Numbered from the stretch's first letter, positions 29,825 through 41,841 are shown. The stretch: 64,000 nt of DNA from Pseudothauera rhizosphaerae (GCF_004801305.1 NZ_SSOD01000002.1:248001-312000); one strand, 5' to 3'. A program made the numbers and translations. The notes: generated by a model from the sequence alone, not told the origin.

Positions 29825-31207
29825 GTGCGACTGCCGATCCTGACCCTGTTCGCCGCCATCCTCGCCGGCTGTACGCCGGAGGAAACGCCGCGCATCGCCG
29901 ACTACCGCACGCTCGGCGAACTGCGCGTGGCCACCCGGCAGGACGCGATCGCCTTCCGCCAGGGCGACGAGGGCAGCTCGGGCTTCGAACACGACCTGCT
30001 GCTGCAGCTCGGCGAACGGCTGGAAGTGCCGGTGAACTTCATCGTCTATCCCGACCTCCCCCAGATGCTGCGCGCGGTCATCGACGGCCGGGCGCATCTG
30101 GCCGCGGCCGGCCTGGCGCGCAACGAGCGCCTGCCGCTGAAATGGTCGGCCGCGCTGCGCGACGTGGACTACGTGCTGGTCGGACGCGGGGACCGCCCCG
30201 CGGTACACGATGAAGCCGGCCTTGCCGGGCGCATGGTGTCGGTGCGGCGCGGCTCGCTGCCGCAGGAGAAGATCGAGCGCCTGCGCAAGCGGGTACCCGC
30301 ACTGAGCCTGCACGTGCCGCTGGCCGACAGCGACCAGACCCTGCTCGAACAGGCCGCGAACGGCAAGCTCGACCTGGTCGCCACCGACCGCCTGCACTAC
30401 GCCTTCGCCAAGCGCCTGTACCCGCAACTGGCGGTGGCCTGGGATCTGCCGCTCAAGTCGCAGATCGCCTGGGCCCTGCCGCTGGACGAACACGATCCGC
30501 TCGACGAAGCGGTGGACGCCTTCCTCGCCGAAGCCATCGACAGCGGCCACCTCGCCCGCGTCGCCGACCGCTACTTCGGCCACGTGCGCCGCCTGCGCAC
30601 TTCCGACATCAACGGTTTCCTGGCCCGCGCGCGGGAGCGCCTGCCCGACTATCGCCCCCACTTCCAGGAGGCGCAGGCGCGCACCGGCATCGACTGGCGC
30701 ATGCTCGCCGCCCTGTCCTACCAGGAATCCCAGTGGAACCCGCTCGCCACTTCGCGCACCGGCGTGCGCGGCATGATGATGCTGACCGTGGAGACCGCCG
30801 ACCGGCTGGGCGTCAAGGACCGGCTCGATGCACGCGACAGCATCCTCGGCGGCGCCCGTTACCTCGCCATGCTGCGCGACGAACTGCCCGACGAGATCGC
30901 CGAGCCGGACCGCACCTGGATGGCCATCGCCGCCTACAATCTGGGCATGGGCCATCTGCGCGGCGCGCGCGCGATCGCACGCACGATGGAGCGCGACAAC
31001 ACCTCCTGGTGGGCGATGAAGGCGGTGCTGCCGCTGCTCTCCCGCCCCGAGTACGCGGCGCGCCTCAAGGCGGGCGCTGCCCGCGGCGGCGAGGCGGTGA
31101 TCATGACCGAGAACATCCGCAACTACTACGACATCCTCACCCGCATCGAACCACCCCACGTGCCGCCGCTGCAGCCGCGCGGCATCAGGCTGACCCGCAG
31201 CGACTGA
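29825..31207 (+). CDS. mltF: Membrane-bound lytic transglycosylase F
   Basis: About 460 residues from GTG 29825 (a GTG at 29816 is possible). A lipobox LFAAILAGC gives an outer-membrane lipoprotein. Residues about 40-260 form a periplasmic solute-binding-like domain (YRTLGELRVATRQDAIAFRQ ... LLEQAANGKLDLVATDRLHY). The SLT domain follows: MLAALSYQESQWNPLATSRT, with catalytic Glu in YQESQW, and then TGVRGMMMLTVETADRLGV and AAYNLGMGHLRGAR. It cleaves peptidoglycan to form anhydromuropeptides. The 3' end overlaps the convergent diguanylate cyclase gene by 23 bases. Confidence 0.88.
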   Translation: MRLPILTLFAAILAGCTPEETPRIADYRTLGELRVATRQDAIAFRQGDEGSSGFEHDLLLQLGERLEVPVNFIVYPDLPQMLRAVIDGRAHLAAAGLARNERLPLKWSAALRDVDYVLVGRGDRPAVHDEAGLAGRMVSVRRGSLPQEKIERLRKRVPALSLHVPLADSDQTLLEQAANGKLDLVATDRLHYAFAKRLYPQLAVAWDLPLKSQIAWALPLDEHDPLDEAVDAFLAEAIDSGHLARVADRYFGHVRRLRTSDINGFLARARERLPDYRPHFQEAQARTGIDWRMLAALSYQESQWNPLATSRTGVRGMMMLTVETADRLGVKDRLDARDSILGGARYLAMLRDELPDEIAEPDRTWMAIAAYNLGMGHLRGARAIARTMERDNTSWWAMKAVLPLLSRPEYAARLKAGAARGGEAVIMTENIRNYYDILTRIEPPHVPPLQPRGIRLTRSD

Positions 31208-34200
31208 AACCCCATGCGCCAGCGCCTTGCTCGCCCCATGCCCGCACCTGATTGCGCCCGGCCCCCTTGGCCGCGTACAGGGCTTCGTCGGCGCGCATCA
31301 TCACGTCCTTGACCGGCATGCCGCCGAGCGGGCACAGCCCGATGCTGACGCTGACCGCCAGCTCGCCCGCGTCGGCCTGGGCCGGCGTACCGGCAATGGC
31401 GGCGCGCAGGCGCTCGGCGAGCAGCATGCCGTCCTCAGCCGTGGTGCCGGGCAGCAGTACTGCGAATTCCTCGCCGCCAAGGCGGCCGGCGACATCGCTG
31501 GCGCGCAACTCGTGGCGAACGATCTCGGCCACGTGCTGCAGCATGCGATCGCCCACCAAGTGGCCGTAATTGTCATTGACCCGCTTGAAGTGGTCGATGT
31601 CCAGCATCAACAGCACGCCGCCGCGCGCAGGGTCCAACACCGCCAGCTCCAGGCTGGACATGAAGGCGCGGCGGTTGGGCAGGCCGGTCAGGGTATCGGT
31701 GGCGGCAAGTGTGGCAAGCCGATCTTCGCGGCGTTTGCGCTCAGTGATGTCGCGCACCAGCCAGACGTGGCCAAGGTCATCGCGCCCGCGCACGATGGGC
31801 ACCCAATCCACTTCGAGTTCGCGCCCGCCGGCGCCGGCCACCTCGATGGTACGGCGCTGCTCACCCTTCGACCCGCTGCCGGGGCCGTCCAGCCAGCCGA
31901 GACCGGCGTCGCCACCCAGGCGGCGCAGATCGTCCCGGCCCAGGCAGGTCAGGTCGGCGGGCTTGCAGCGCAGCCCGAACAACTGGCAAAAGCCGTCGTT
32001 CGCCATCACGATGTGGCCGTCCGCATCCTCCACCAGCACGCCGCCGGGGAAGCGTTCGAGCAGGGTGGTCAGCCGCAGGCGCTCGGTCGCCAGCGCCGCC
32101 TCGGCTTGGTGGCGCTCGGTGACGTCTACCAGCATCCAGATCACTGCACCGTTGGGCTGCTCCGGGTCGAGCAGGGTGCCGCTGACGTCGAACCAGCGCC
32201 TGCGGCCATGTGCATCGAGCAAGGGCCACTCGCAGCGTATCTCGCCGTCGCGCACCAGCGTGTCGTAGTGCTCGCCGAGATGGTCGAAGGACGTCTGGTC
32301 CGTGTGCAGGCGGCGGAAATCGAAGCCGGTCATGTCCTCGCCGGGCTCGCCGAACAGTTCGCGCGCGCGGGCATTGGCGTAGAGCGCACGGCGCGCACGC
32401 GAGGCGACGAAGATGGCGGCGGCACTGCGGTCGAGCAGGGCACGCCGCAGATTCGCATCGGCAACGCGCTGGCCGATGTCGGAGTAGGTGCCGATCATGC
32501 GCAGCGGTTCGTCGCCGTCCCAGTCCACCACCCGGCCCCGGCCTTCCACCCACAGCCATTCGCCGCTCGCCGTGCGCGTGCGGAAGTCCGCCGCGCCGAC
32601 GTAATCCTTCACCGTGCGCTGCCGGTCGATCGCAGCCTGCAGCACGGCTAGAACGCGGGCGTGATCGGCCGGGTGCAGCCGTTCGACCCAGGCGTCGAAA
32701 CGGCCGCAGAAGGTACCGGGAGCCATGCCCAGCATCTCATGGCTGCGCGCATCCCAATGGAGAGCGCCGCTGCGCATGTCCCATTCCCACTGGCCGTCGC
32801 GCACCGCATCCAGGGTCAGGCGCAGGCGCTCCTCGCTGCGTTGCAGCGCCTCGGCGGCGGCGTGGGCGGCGGTCGCGTCGTGGATGTAGCCGTGCCACAG
32901 GGTGCCGCCGTCCTCCGTGCGCTCGGGATTGGCCTGGCCGTGCAGCCAGCGTTCGGTACCGTCGGGGAAACACACGCGGTATTCGCACTGCCAAGTGGTC
33001 AACCGTTCGGCCGACTCCCGGATCGATTCGGAGACGCGCCCGAGATCGTCCGGGTGCAGGATGGCGAAGACCCTGTCGGCCGACTCGGCGGCCTCCTCCG
33101 GCGTCAGCAGATAGACCTCGGAAATGGCCGGGCTGGCATAGGGAAAGCAACTCGTGCCGTCCGGGCGCAGCAGGTACTGGTAGAAAAAGCCCGGCACCTG
33201 CGTGACCAGCTTGGTGAGCCGTCTGCGCAGTTCAGCCCGCTCCGCTTCCACCAGTTTGCGCGCGGTGATGTCGAAATAGGTGCCGGTGGCGCGCAGCGGC
33301 GCACCGTCGTCGCCACGCTCCATCACCCGCCCGCGGCCCTGGATCCAGATCCAGTGGCCGTCGCGGTGGCGCACGCGGTATTCGGCGTCGTACTGCTGCG
33401 TTTCGCCGCGCAGCATGGCGTTGAGCATGTCCAGCGTTGCCTGCCTGTCGTCCGGGTGCAGGCGTGCCGCCCAATCGGAGAAATCGATCGCGCACTCGAA
33501 TTCGTCCGCGCGATAGCCGAGCGTACGTGCCCAGCGCGTGTCGAACAGGACAGCGCCGGTTGCCACGTTCCAATCCCAGGCGCCGAGTCCGCCGCCGCTC
33601 AGTACCAGTTCGAGCCGCCCGTGGCTTTCGGCCAGCCGCCTGGCCATGCGCAATTGCCGCAGGATCAGGGCGCTGACCAGTACCGCCCCCAGCACCAGCA
33701 GCACCGAGCCGACAAGGTTGCGCCTCAGGCTGTCGGCGATCAGCGCCTCCACCGGTGCGAGCGCAAGCACCTTGTCCAGCCCCAGGCTGACGAGCAGCGG
33801 ATAGTCACTGGTGCGGTGCCAGGCGTAGCCGCGCTCGATGCCGTCGATGGGCGACACGATGTCGTAGCTGCCGCTGGCCTGCGCCCGGTTCGTCAGGAAG
33901 GCCCGCCCGGGCGGCACCGCACGCCCGAGCACGGCGTCCAGGTCGTGGGAGCGCGCCAGATAGCTGCCGTCCTCGCGCAGCAGCAGCGCCACGTCGTGCT
34001 TGTCGGGGAAGATGTCGCGCAGGGATTGCGACAGATAGGCGGGCGAGATCGACACGACCACCACGCCCAGGAAGCGGCCATTCACAGCGATGGGCCGGGA
34101 AAACTGCACCGACCAGATCTGCGACACGCGGCCCCGTACCGGCGAACTGATGAACAGCGCGGGCGGCCTGTGGCCGGCATGCACCCGGAAATGTTCGCGA

Positions 34201-34634
34201 TCGGCGATGGACACCCGCATGGCCGGCGTGCCGCTGGCGTCGTCGAGATTGGAATACACCACCAGGCCGTCACGGTCGGCCACGGCCACCTGCACCAGCG
34301 CGCCGTCCGGCAGAGCGGCGGCGGCCGTCTCGACCGCCTCGCGGAAATGTTTCGGCTCGGCCAAGGTCCAGGCCGTGACGAGGTTGCGCGCGATGTAGTC
34401 GACGCCACCAACCAGCGCGTCGACCTGCAAGGCGAGCGCCTGGGCGGTTTGCGCGGCGCGCAGGCGGGTCTGCTCGAGGGCGTCTCCCCGCTGCCGCGCA
34501 TGGCTGTCGAACAGGGACCACCAGTAGACCGCCAGCACGGCTACGCCGAGCACCCAGACAGCGACCATGCGCGACGAGGTGCGGGTGTTCGGACGACAGA
34601 AGAAGCAGGGAGAGCGCCCGCCGGGATTCGCCAT
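31185..34634 (-). CDS. dCache-PAS5-GGDEF diguanylate cyclase
   Basis: About 1,149 residues from ATG 34634. Order: TM (VAVWVLGVAVLAVYWW), a periplasmic double-Cache domain (about 50-290), a second TM (NLVGSVLLVLGAVLVSALIL), five PAS/PAC units (about 335-960) and C-terminal GGDEF. The active site is AGRLGGEEFAVLLPG with the allosteric I-site RASD five residues before it, so it makes cyclic di-GMP with product inhibition. No EAL domain is present. The external ligand is unknown. It lies between mltF and serS with no clear operon partner. Confidence 0.88.
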   Translation of the reverse strand: MANPGGRSPCFFCRPNTRTSSRMVAVWVLGVAVLAVYWWSLFDSHARQRGDALEQTRLRAAQTAQALALQVDALVGGVDYIARNLVTAWTLAEPKHFREAVETAAAALPDGALVQVAVADRDGLVVYSNLDDASGTPAMRVSIADREHFRVHAGHRPPALFISSPVRGRVSQIWSVQFSRPIAVNGRFLGVVVVSISPAYLSQSLRDIFPDKHDVALLLREDGSYLARSHDLDAVLGRAVPPGRAFLTNRAQASGSYDIVSPIDGIERGYAWHRTSDYPLLVSLGLDKVLALAPVEALIADSLRRNLVGSVLLVLGAVLVSALILRQLRMARRLAESHGRLELVLSGGGLGAWDWNVATGAVLFDTRWARTLGYRADEFECAIDFSDWAARLHPDDRQATLDMLNAMLRGETQQYDAEYRVRHRDGHWIWIQGRGRVMERGDDGAPLRATGTYFDITARKLVEAERAELRRRLTKLVTQVPGFFYQYLLRPDGTSCFPYASPAISEVYLLTPEEAAESADRVFAILHPDDLGRVSESIRESAERLTTWQCEYRVCFPDGTERWLHGQANPERTEDGGTLWHGYIHDATAAHAAAEALQRSEERLRLTLDAVRDGQWEWDMRSGALHWDARSHEMLGMAPGTFCGRFDAWVERLHPADHARVLAVLQAAIDRQRTVKDYVGAADFRTRTASGEWLWVEGRGRVVDWDGDEPLRMIGTYSDIGQRVADANLRRALLDRSAAAIFVASRARRALYANARARELFGEPGEDMTGFDFRRLHTDQTSFDHLGEHYDTLVRDGEIRCEWPLLDAHGRRRWFDVSGTLLDPEQPNGAVIWMLVDVTERHQAEAALATERLRLTTLLERFPGGVLVEDADGHIVMANDGFCQLFGLRCKPADLTCLGRDDLRRLGGDAGLGWLDGPGSGSKGEQRRTIEVAGAGGRELEVDWVPIVRGRDDLGHVWLVRDITERKRREDRLATLAATDTLTGLPNRRAFMSSLELAVLDPARGGVLLMLDIDHFKRVNDNYGHLVGDRMLQHVAEIVRHELRASDVAGRLGGEEFAVLLPGTTAEDGMLLAERLRAAIAGTPAQADAGELAVSVSIGLCPLGGMPVKDVMMRADEALYAAKGAGRNQVRAWGEQGAGAWGFSRCGSA

Positions 34635-34878
34635 GGGATCGGAGACCAGGGAAGTGCATCGGGCACTGGACAAGTGCCGCGATGATACCGGGTGCGGCTC
34701 CCTGCGCCCGTGACCTATGGCGCAAGTAATATTTCACGGGCATCCGCCGGGCACACTCCCTGCACCGCCCGGCAAGCGCCATGGGCGAGTCAGCCGTGCC
34801 ACGGCCCGTGCATCCCCGCCGTCCGGCCTGGCACGGTACGGCAGCCCCGACATCGGGAGCGCAGCGGAGCCTTGCCCC

Positions 34879-34901
34879 GGACCGGGCTGCACGCCCGGTC
34901 C
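34879..34901 (-). terminator. Hairpin downstream of serS
   Basis: GGACCGGGC (34879-34887) and GCCCGGTCC (34893-34901) form a perfect 9-base stem 8 bases after the serS stop, with no U run. The 274-base region between serS and the diguanylate cyclase holds nothing else recognisable. Confidence 0.55.
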
Positions 34902-34908
34902 ACGAGCC

Positions 34909-36288
<1,380 letters not shown>

Positions 36289-36465
36289 TCAAAGCGCTTT
36301 GCCGACCGGGTGAAAAATGACGCACAGCACAAATTAAATTAAGAAAAACAATCGCTTGCGGTTCATTGCGCGAATAAACTTTTCTTGCAAACGATCCCCT
36401 GTCACCTAGGCTTGTAATGTTGAGTAAGCCGCGCAGACGGCATGCCGACAAGGAGGAGTGACAGT

Positions 36466-36729
36466 ATGCTTTCCATTCGAGACTGCCTCGATTACTGCGA
36501 TCTTACCGAAGACGAGGTCGCGCTCATCGCCGAACACGAGAACATCCCGGACGCGGCCGCCGCGCAGATGGCCTGCGGACTGGTCCAGACCCCGGAAGGG
36601 GTATTGCTGCTGACCCACTACATGCTCGACCTGATCGAACGCGCGGACGAGCGCGGCGACCTGGAAAAGGCCGAGCAGGCACGCCACCTCTGCGCACGCT
36701 TCATGGCCGACCACCCCCTGCCCCACTGA
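36466..36729 (+). CDS. Small conserved hypothetical protein
   Basis: 87 residues from ATG 36466, with AAGGAGGAG just upstream. It begins MLSIRDCLDYCDLTEDEVAL and is acidic and helical, with Cys in CLDYCD, MACGL and HLCARF. The upstream 264 bases are AT-rich. TTGCAA and TAGGCT at about 36385 and 36407 could form a promoter. No family is recognised. The four cysteines could bind metal but do not fit a known motif. Confidence 0.7.
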   Translation: MLSIRDCLDYCDLTEDEVALIAEHENIPDAAAAQMACGLVQTPEGVLLLTHYMLDLIERADERGDLEKAEQARHLCARFMADHPLPH

Positions 36730-36753
36730 AATCCACCTGACCGGCCGCGGCGT

Positions 36754-38091
36754 TCAACGCTCGTCCGCGGCGGCGTCCGGCGGCTGTCCGCCCGCCTCCG
36801 CGTCGAGCGCGCGCAGGTGGGCGAGCTTTTCGGCGATGCGCGCCTCCAGCCCGCGGGTTGTGGGCTGGTACCAACCCGGTTCGGCCATGCCGTCCGGCAG
36901 GTAGCTTTCGCCCGCGGCGTAGGCTTCGGGTTCGTCGTGGGCGTAGCGGTAGGCCTTGCCGTAGCCCAGTTCCTTCATCAGCCGCGTGGGCGCGTTGCGC
37001 AGGTGCAGCGGTACCGGCCGCGAACCGTCGGCGCTGACGAAAGCGCGGGCCGCATTATAGGCCTTGTACACCGCGTTGGACTTGGCTGCGCAGGCAAGGA
37101 ACACCACGGCTTCGGCGAGCGCCAGTTCGCCTTCCGGCGAGCCCAGGCGTTCGTAGGTGGCGCAGGCGTTCAGGGTGATCTCCAGCGCACGCGGGTCCGC
37201 CAGGCCGATGTCCTCCGTCGCCATGCGCACCAGGCGGCGGCCCAGGTAGTGCGGATCGGCGCCGCCGTCCAGCATGCGCACCAGCCAGTACAGGGCGGCG
37301 TCCGGGTGGGAGCCGCGCACCGACTTGTGCAGGGCGGAAATCTGGTCGTAGAAGGCCTCGCCGCCCTTGTCGAAGCGGCGCAGGTTGCGCGACAGGGCCT
37401 GGTCGACGAAGTCCGCGCTCACGGTGCCGACACCGGCGGTTTCGGCCGCGACCTGGAGCTGCTCGACCAGGTTGATCAGCCGGCGCGCGTCGCCGTCGGC
37501 AAAGCCGATCAGGCGGTCGCGCGCATCCTCGTCGAAGGCGAGATCCGGGCAGGCGGCCTGGCGGGCGCGCTCGAACAGTTCGCCCAACGCCCCGGCGTCC
37601 AGCGATTCCAGCACGTACACCGCGGCGCGGGACAGCAGCGCGGAATTGACCTCGAAGGACGGGTTCTCGGTGGTCGCGCCGATGAAGGTCACCAGGCCCT
37701 GCTCCACGTAGGGCAGGAAGGCGTCCTGCTGGGCCTTGTTGAAGCGGTGCACCTCGTCCACGAAGAGGATGGTGTGGCGCCCGCGGGCCTTGGCGGCCTG
37801 GGCCTGGGCGATGGCCTCGCGGATTTCCTTGACGCCGGAGAACACGGCGGAGAGCGCGACGAACTCGGCATTGAAGCCCTTGGCCATCAGCCGCGCCAGC
37901 GTGGTCTTGCCCACGCCGGGCGGACCCCACAGGATCATGGAGTGGGGCTTGCCGGACTCGAAGGCCAGGCGCAACGGCTTGCCCGGCCCGAGCAGATGCT
38001 TCTGCCCGGCCACCTCGTCCAGGCTCTGGGGACGCAGGCGCTCGGCCAGCGGCACGCGCGGCGGCTCGACTGCTTCGAAGAGATCGCTCAC
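36754..38091 (-). CDS. rarA: Replication-associated recombination protein A
   Basis: 445 residues: PLAERLRPQSLDEVAGQKHL, Walker A ILWGPPGVGKTTLARLMAKG, Walker B ILFVDEVHRFNKAQQDAFLP, sensor IGATTENPSFEVNSALLSRA and the C-terminal MgsA/RarA tetramerisation domain (GSHPDAALYWLVRMLDGGAD; RMATEDIGLADPRAL). It is an AAA+ clamp-loader relative that acts at stalled forks. It ends a lolA-rarA-type cluster behind ftsK, a common bacterial order. Confidence 0.95.
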   Translation of the reverse strand: MSDLFEAVEPPRVPLAERLRPQSLDEVAGQKHLLGPGKPLRLAFESGKPHSMILWGPPGVGKTTLARLMAKGFNAEFVALSAVFSGVKEIREAIAQAQAAKARGRHTILFVDEVHRFNKAQQDAFLPYVEQGLVTFIGATTENPSFEVNSALLSRAAVYVLESLDAGALGELFERARQAACPDLAFDEDARDRLIGFADGDARRLINLVEQLQVAAETAGVGTVSADFVDQALSRNLRRFDKGGEAFYDQISALHKSVRGSHPDAALYWLVRMLDGGADPHYLGRRLVRMATEDIGLADPRALEITLNACATYERLGSPEGELALAEAVVFLACAAKSNAVYKAYNAARAFVSADGSRPVPLHLRNAPTRLMKELGYGKAYRYAHDEPEAYAAGESYLPDGMAEPGWYQPTTRGLEARIAEKLAHLRALDAEAGGQPPDAAADER

Positions 38092-38119
38092 CGCACCCTC
38101 CCCCGCCGCTGCCCCGCGC

Positions 38120-38758
38120 TCACTGGCCGATCACGTCGGCGCCGGGTGGCGGCGTGAAGCGGAACAGTTGCGGGTCCGGCGCGGCCACCGCCGCCAGGCG
38201 AGTGAACACGATCACCGTGTTCTGCCCGAAGCTGTCGCGCAGTTCCATGCGGTGCAGCCGGCCATCGGCCAGGCCCAGACGCATGGATTCGAAACCGCTG
38301 TCGGCCTGGCGCGGACGGGCCACGACCCAGGCCAGGCCGTCGGAGGCGCCGCCGTCGGCCAGTTCGAAGGCGGCCTCGAAATCGCTGCTGCCCACCAGCA
38401 CCGCGGCCGGCGTGCTGCCCAGCGCGTCGCCCAGCGGACGCACGGTGACCTGAGCGAGGTCGGGGTCCCAGGACCACAGGCGTTCGCCGTCGCCCACCAG
38501 CAGTTGCCGGTAGGGGGTCTCGTAGCTCCAGCGGAAGCGCCCCGGGCGCGAGAAGGCGAACTGGCCGGCGGCCTGCTGGGGCTTGCGGCCGGAGGCGGAA
38601 TGCACGGTCTGCTCGAACTCGCCTTCCGCATGGCGGATGTCGGCGACGAAGCGGCGCAACTGGGCGATGCCGTCCGCCGCCAGCGCGCCGCTGCTCACCA
38701 GCGCCGTCACGGCCAGGACGGCCAGGCTCTTCAGTGCCGCGCGTCTGGCGGGATGCAT
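38120..38758 (-). CDS. lolA: Outer-membrane lipoprotein carrier protein LolA
   Basis: 212 residues. A signal peptide (LKSLAVLAVTALVSSGALA, cleavage before ADG) is followed by the LolA fold: FVADIRHAEGEFEQTVHSAS, QQAAGQFAFSRPGRFRWSYE and YRQLLVGDGERLWSWDPDLA. It shuttles lipoproteins across the periplasm. It sits directly between ftsK (one base gap) and rarA, the order in many proteobacteria. Confidence 0.93.
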   Translation of the reverse strand: MHPARRAALKSLAVLAVTALVSSGALAADGIAQLRRFVADIRHAEGEFEQTVHSASGRKPQQAAGQFAFSRPGRFRWSYETPYRQLLVGDGERLWSWDPDLAQVTVRPLGDALGSTPAAVLVGSSDFEAAFELADGGASDGLAWVVARPRQADSGFESMRLGLADGRLHRMELRDSFGQNTVIVFTRLAAVAAPDPQLFRFTPPPGADVIGQ

Positions 38759-38759
38759 T

Positions 38760-41051
38760 TCAGTCGCCCTCCTTGGGCGGGACGATCACTTCCCGGTTGC
38801 CGTTCGCACCCATGGCACTGACCAGCCCGGAACGTTCCATCTGCTCGATCAGGCGCGCGGCGCGGTTGTAGCCGATGCGCAGGTGGCGCTGCACCAGAGA
38901 AATGGACGGCCGGCGGGTCTTGACGACCACTTCCACCGCCTGGTCGTAGAGGGGATCGGCCTCGCCGCCTTCGCCGCCTTCGCCGCCGCCGAGGGCCGCA
39001 TCCATGTCGTCCTCGGGCGCGGACAGGATGCCGTCCACGTAGTCCGGCGGCCCCATCCGCTTGAGGTGCTCGACCACCTTGTGCACCTCGTCGTCGGCCA
39101 CGAAGGCGCCGTGCACCCGCACCGGCAGGCCGGTGCCCGGCGGCAGGTAGAGCATGTCGCCCATGCCCAGCAGGGCCTCGGCACCCATCTGGTCGAGGAT
39201 GGTGCGCGAATCGATCTTGCTGGACACCTGGAAGGCGATGCGGGTGGGCACGTTGGCCTTGATCAGGCCGGTGATCACGTCCACCGACGGGCGCTGGGTG
39301 GCGAGGATCAGGTGGATGCCGGCCGCGCGCGCCTTCTGCGCCAGGCGGGCGATGAGTTCCTCCACCTTCTTGCCCACCACCATCATCATGTCGGCGAGCT
39401 CGTCCACCACCACCACGATGTGGGGCAGCGCCTGCAGCGGCTCGGGGCTTTCCGGCGTGATGGAGAACGGGTTGGTGAGCGGCGCCCCGGCCTTGGCGGC
39501 CTCATGGACCGCCTTGTTGAAGCCGGCCAGGTTGCGCACGCCCACTGCGGCCATCAGCTTGTAGCGCTTGTCCATCTCGACCACGCACCAGTTGAGCGCG
39601 TTGGCCGCGTGCTTCATGTCGGTGACCACGGGCGCGAGCAGGTGGGGGATGCCCTCGTAGATGGACAGCTCCAGCATCTTCGGGTCCACCATGATCAGCC
39701 GCACCTTGTCCGGCTCGCTCTTGTAGAGCAGCGACAGGATCATGGCGTTGATGCCCACCGACTTGCCCGAGCCGGTGGTGCCGGCCACCAGCAGGTGCGG
39801 CATCTTGGCCAGGTCCGCCACCACCGGCTGGCCGCCGATGTCCTTGCCCAGCACCACGGTGAGCGGCGAATGCATGTCGTGGAAGACCTTGGAGCCGACG
39901 ATCTCCGACAGGCGCACGGTCTGGCGCTTGGGGTTGGGCAGTTCGAGGGCCATGCAGGACTTGCCCGGCACGGTCTCCACCACGCGGATGGAAATCAGCG
40001 ACAGGGCGCGGGCCAGGTCCTTGGCGAGATTCACCACCTGACTGCCCTTCACGCCGACGGCCGGCTCGATCTCGTAGCGCGTGATCACCGGCCCGGGATA
40101 GGCCGCCAGCACCTTGACCTCGACGCCGAACTCGGCGAGCTTGGATTCGATCAGGCGCGAGGTGAATTCCAGCGCCTCGGCGGACGGCGGTTCGCCGTCG
40201 CCGCGGGGTTCGTCCAGCAGCGCCAGCGGCGGCAAGCCGCCCGCGGCGAGATCGGCGAACAGGGTCTGCTGGCGTTCCTTCTGCACGCGCTCGGACTTGG
40301 GCACCTCGGCCACCGCGGGCTCGATGCGCAGTTGCGGCGGCGGGGCCTCGACGGTCTTGCGGCGCTTGGTCTCGACCACGGCCTCGCGCTTCTGCGCCAA
40401 TTCACGCCCGGCGCGGCGGTCCTGCCAGATATGGAAAGCCCGCTGCAGGGCGAAGAAGGCCTGCTCCAGCCCTTGCCCGACGCGCTCGATCACGGCGAAC
40501 CAGGAAATGCCGGAGAACAGCGACAGGCCGGAGGCCAGCAGGGCCAGCAGCAGCAGCGTGCCGCCGGTGAAACCCAGGTTGCGCTGCACCGCGACGCCCA
40601 GTTCCACGCCCACCAGTCCGCCCGGGGCCAGCGGCAGGGTGGCGCCGTGGGAATGGAAGCGCAGGGATTCCAGGGCGCTGCTGGTCAGCAGCACGACGAG
40701 GAAACCCGCCAGCACGATGAAGAAGGAGCGCCGGTCCACCTGGTAGGCGTGGCGCAGGCGGCGGAAACCCCAGGCCAGGCCGTAGCCGAGGAAGACCACC
40801 CACCACCATGCGGAAATGCCGAACAGATACAGCAGCAGGTCGGCCAGCCAGGCGCCGAAGCGCCCGCCGGGATTGGCCACGCGGGTGACCTCGGCGGCGT
40901 GCGACCAGCCCGGATCGGCCTTGCTGTAGCCGAGCAGGATCAGGCCGATGTAGAGCGACAGCACGCCGAGGGCGAGCCACTTCGCCTCCTGCAGCAGGAG
41001 GGAGATCTTTTCCGGCAGCGGCTGGGAACGGGTCGAGGAACGGGACAGCAT
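38760..41051 (-). CDS. ftsK: DNA translocase FtsK
   Basis: 763 residues. Four N-terminal membrane segments (about 25-190: [39 protein letters not shown] and others), a short linker, then the RecA-like motor with Walker [21 protein letters not shown] and Walker [18 protein letters not shown], and the C-terminal gamma winged helix ([20 protein letters not shown]). It pumps chromosome termini through the septum and activates XerCD. The -10 TATAAT on the minus strand is at 41096-41101. Confidence 0.95.
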   Translation of the reverse strand: MLSRSSTRSQPLPEKISLLLQEAKWLALGVLSLYIGLILLGYSKADPGWSHAAEVTRVANPGGRFGAWLADLLLYLFGISAWWWVVFLGYGLAWGFRRLRHAYQVDRRSFFIVLAGFLVVLLTSSALESLRFHSHGATLPLAPGGLVGVELGVAVQRNLGFTGGTLLLLALLASGLSLFSGISWFAVIERVGQGLEQAFFALQRAFHIWQDRRAGRELAQKREAVVETKRRKTVEAPPPQLRIEPAVAEVPKSERVQKERQQTLFADLAAGGLPPLALLDEPRGDGEPPSAEALEFTSRLIESKLAEFGVEVKVLAAYPGPVITRYEIEPAVGVKGSQVVNLAKDLARALSLISIRVVETVPGKSCMALELPNPKRQTVRLSEIVGSKVFHDMHSPLTVVLGKDIGGQPVVADLAKMPHLLVAGTTGSGKSVGINAMILSLLYKSEPDKVRLIMVDPKMLELSIYEGIPHLLAPVVTDMKHAANALNWCVVEMDKRYKLMAAVGVRNLAGFNKAVHEAAKAGAPLTNPFSITPESPEPLQALPHIVVVVDELADMMMVVGKKVEELIARLAQKARAAGIHLILATQRPSVDVITGLIKANVPTRIAFQVSSKIDSRTILDQMGAEALLGMGDMLYLPPGTGLPVRVHGAFVADDEVHKVVEHLKRMGPPDYVDGILSAPEDDMDAALGGGEGGEGGEADPLYDQAVEVVVKTRRPSISLVQRHLRIGYNRAARLIEQMERSGLVSAMGANGNREVIVPPKEGD

Positions 41052-41169
41052 CGATAGGAACGCCGGATCGCTCCGGCCGGCATCGTCAGAGGCGGATTAT
41101 ATGCGAAGGCCTGCCGGCCCCGCCCCGGGCGTTGCCGGCAGTAACAATGACCGAAGACCGCGCAGCGGT

Positions 41170-41841
41170 TCAGACGTCGTTCAGGCGCTCGCGCAGCACG
41201 ATGCCGCGCTCGCTCTCCTCGATCAGGCCCTGCACGCTGAGGTCCTTCATGACGCGGCTGACCATCTCGCGCGAAGCGCCGATCATCTTGGCGATGTCCT
41301 GCTTGGAAATCTTGCGCACCACCACCATGCGGCCGTCGTGCTCCTCGGCCATCTCCAGCAGCAGGCGCGCCACCCGGCCGTAGACGTCCATCAGCGCCAG
41401 GCTTTCGATCTTGCGGTCGGCATTGCGCAGGCGCTCGGCCAGGTTGCACATGATGCGCCAGGCCACGTCGAAGTTGTCCTTCATGATCTGGCGGAAGTCC
41501 TGCTTGGGGATCATCACCAGGTCGGACGGGGTCACCGCCACCACCGAGGCCGAGCGCGGCTGCTCGCCGAAGATCGCCATCTCGCCGAACAGTTCGCCCT
41601 GGCCGAGGATGGACAGGATGACCTCGCGGCCGTCCTCGTCGCTGACCACCACCTTGAGGCTGCCGGTGAGGACGAAATAGACGAAATCGCTGCGATCACC
41701 CGCCAGCACCACCGCCTGGCCGCGCGGGAAGCGCCGCATCATGGAACAGTGGGCGACCGCGGCGAGGACCTCCTCGGACAGGCCCTGGAACAGCGGGAAG
41801 GTCTTCAGGGCGATGGTGGAAACGGCGGTCGGCTGGCTCAT
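41170..41841 (-). CDS. Crp/Fnr-family regulator (cyclic-nucleotide type)
   Basis: 223 residues. Cyclic-nucleotide-binding domain at about 15-130 (LKVVVSDEDGREVILSILGQ, GELFGEMAIFGEQPRSASVV with the FGE...RSA phosphate-binding cassette). The dimer helix is followed by the C-terminal HTH (ISKQDIAKMIGASREMVSRV). There are no Fnr-type N-terminal cysteines. The intact cassette favours cAMP or a related ligand, like Crp/Vfr. It is transcribed away from trxB, with a 232-base intergenic region. Confidence 0.85.
   Translation of the reverse strand: MSQPTAVSTIALKTFPLFQGLSEEVLAAVAHCSMMRRFPRGQAVVLAGDRSDFVYFVLTGSLKVVVSDEDGREVILSILGQGELFGEMAIFGEQPRSASVVAVTPSDLVMIPKQDFRQIMKDNFDVAWRIMCNLAERLRNADRKIESLALMDVYGRVARLLLEMAEEHDGRMVVVRKISKQDIAKMIGASREMVSRVMKDLSVQGLIEESERGIVLRERLNDV

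Noticed and set aside
31185-34673. Start at TTG 34673 for the diguanylate cyclase
   Set aside because: The 13 extra residues have no ribosome site; ATG 34634 directly precedes the first membrane segment.
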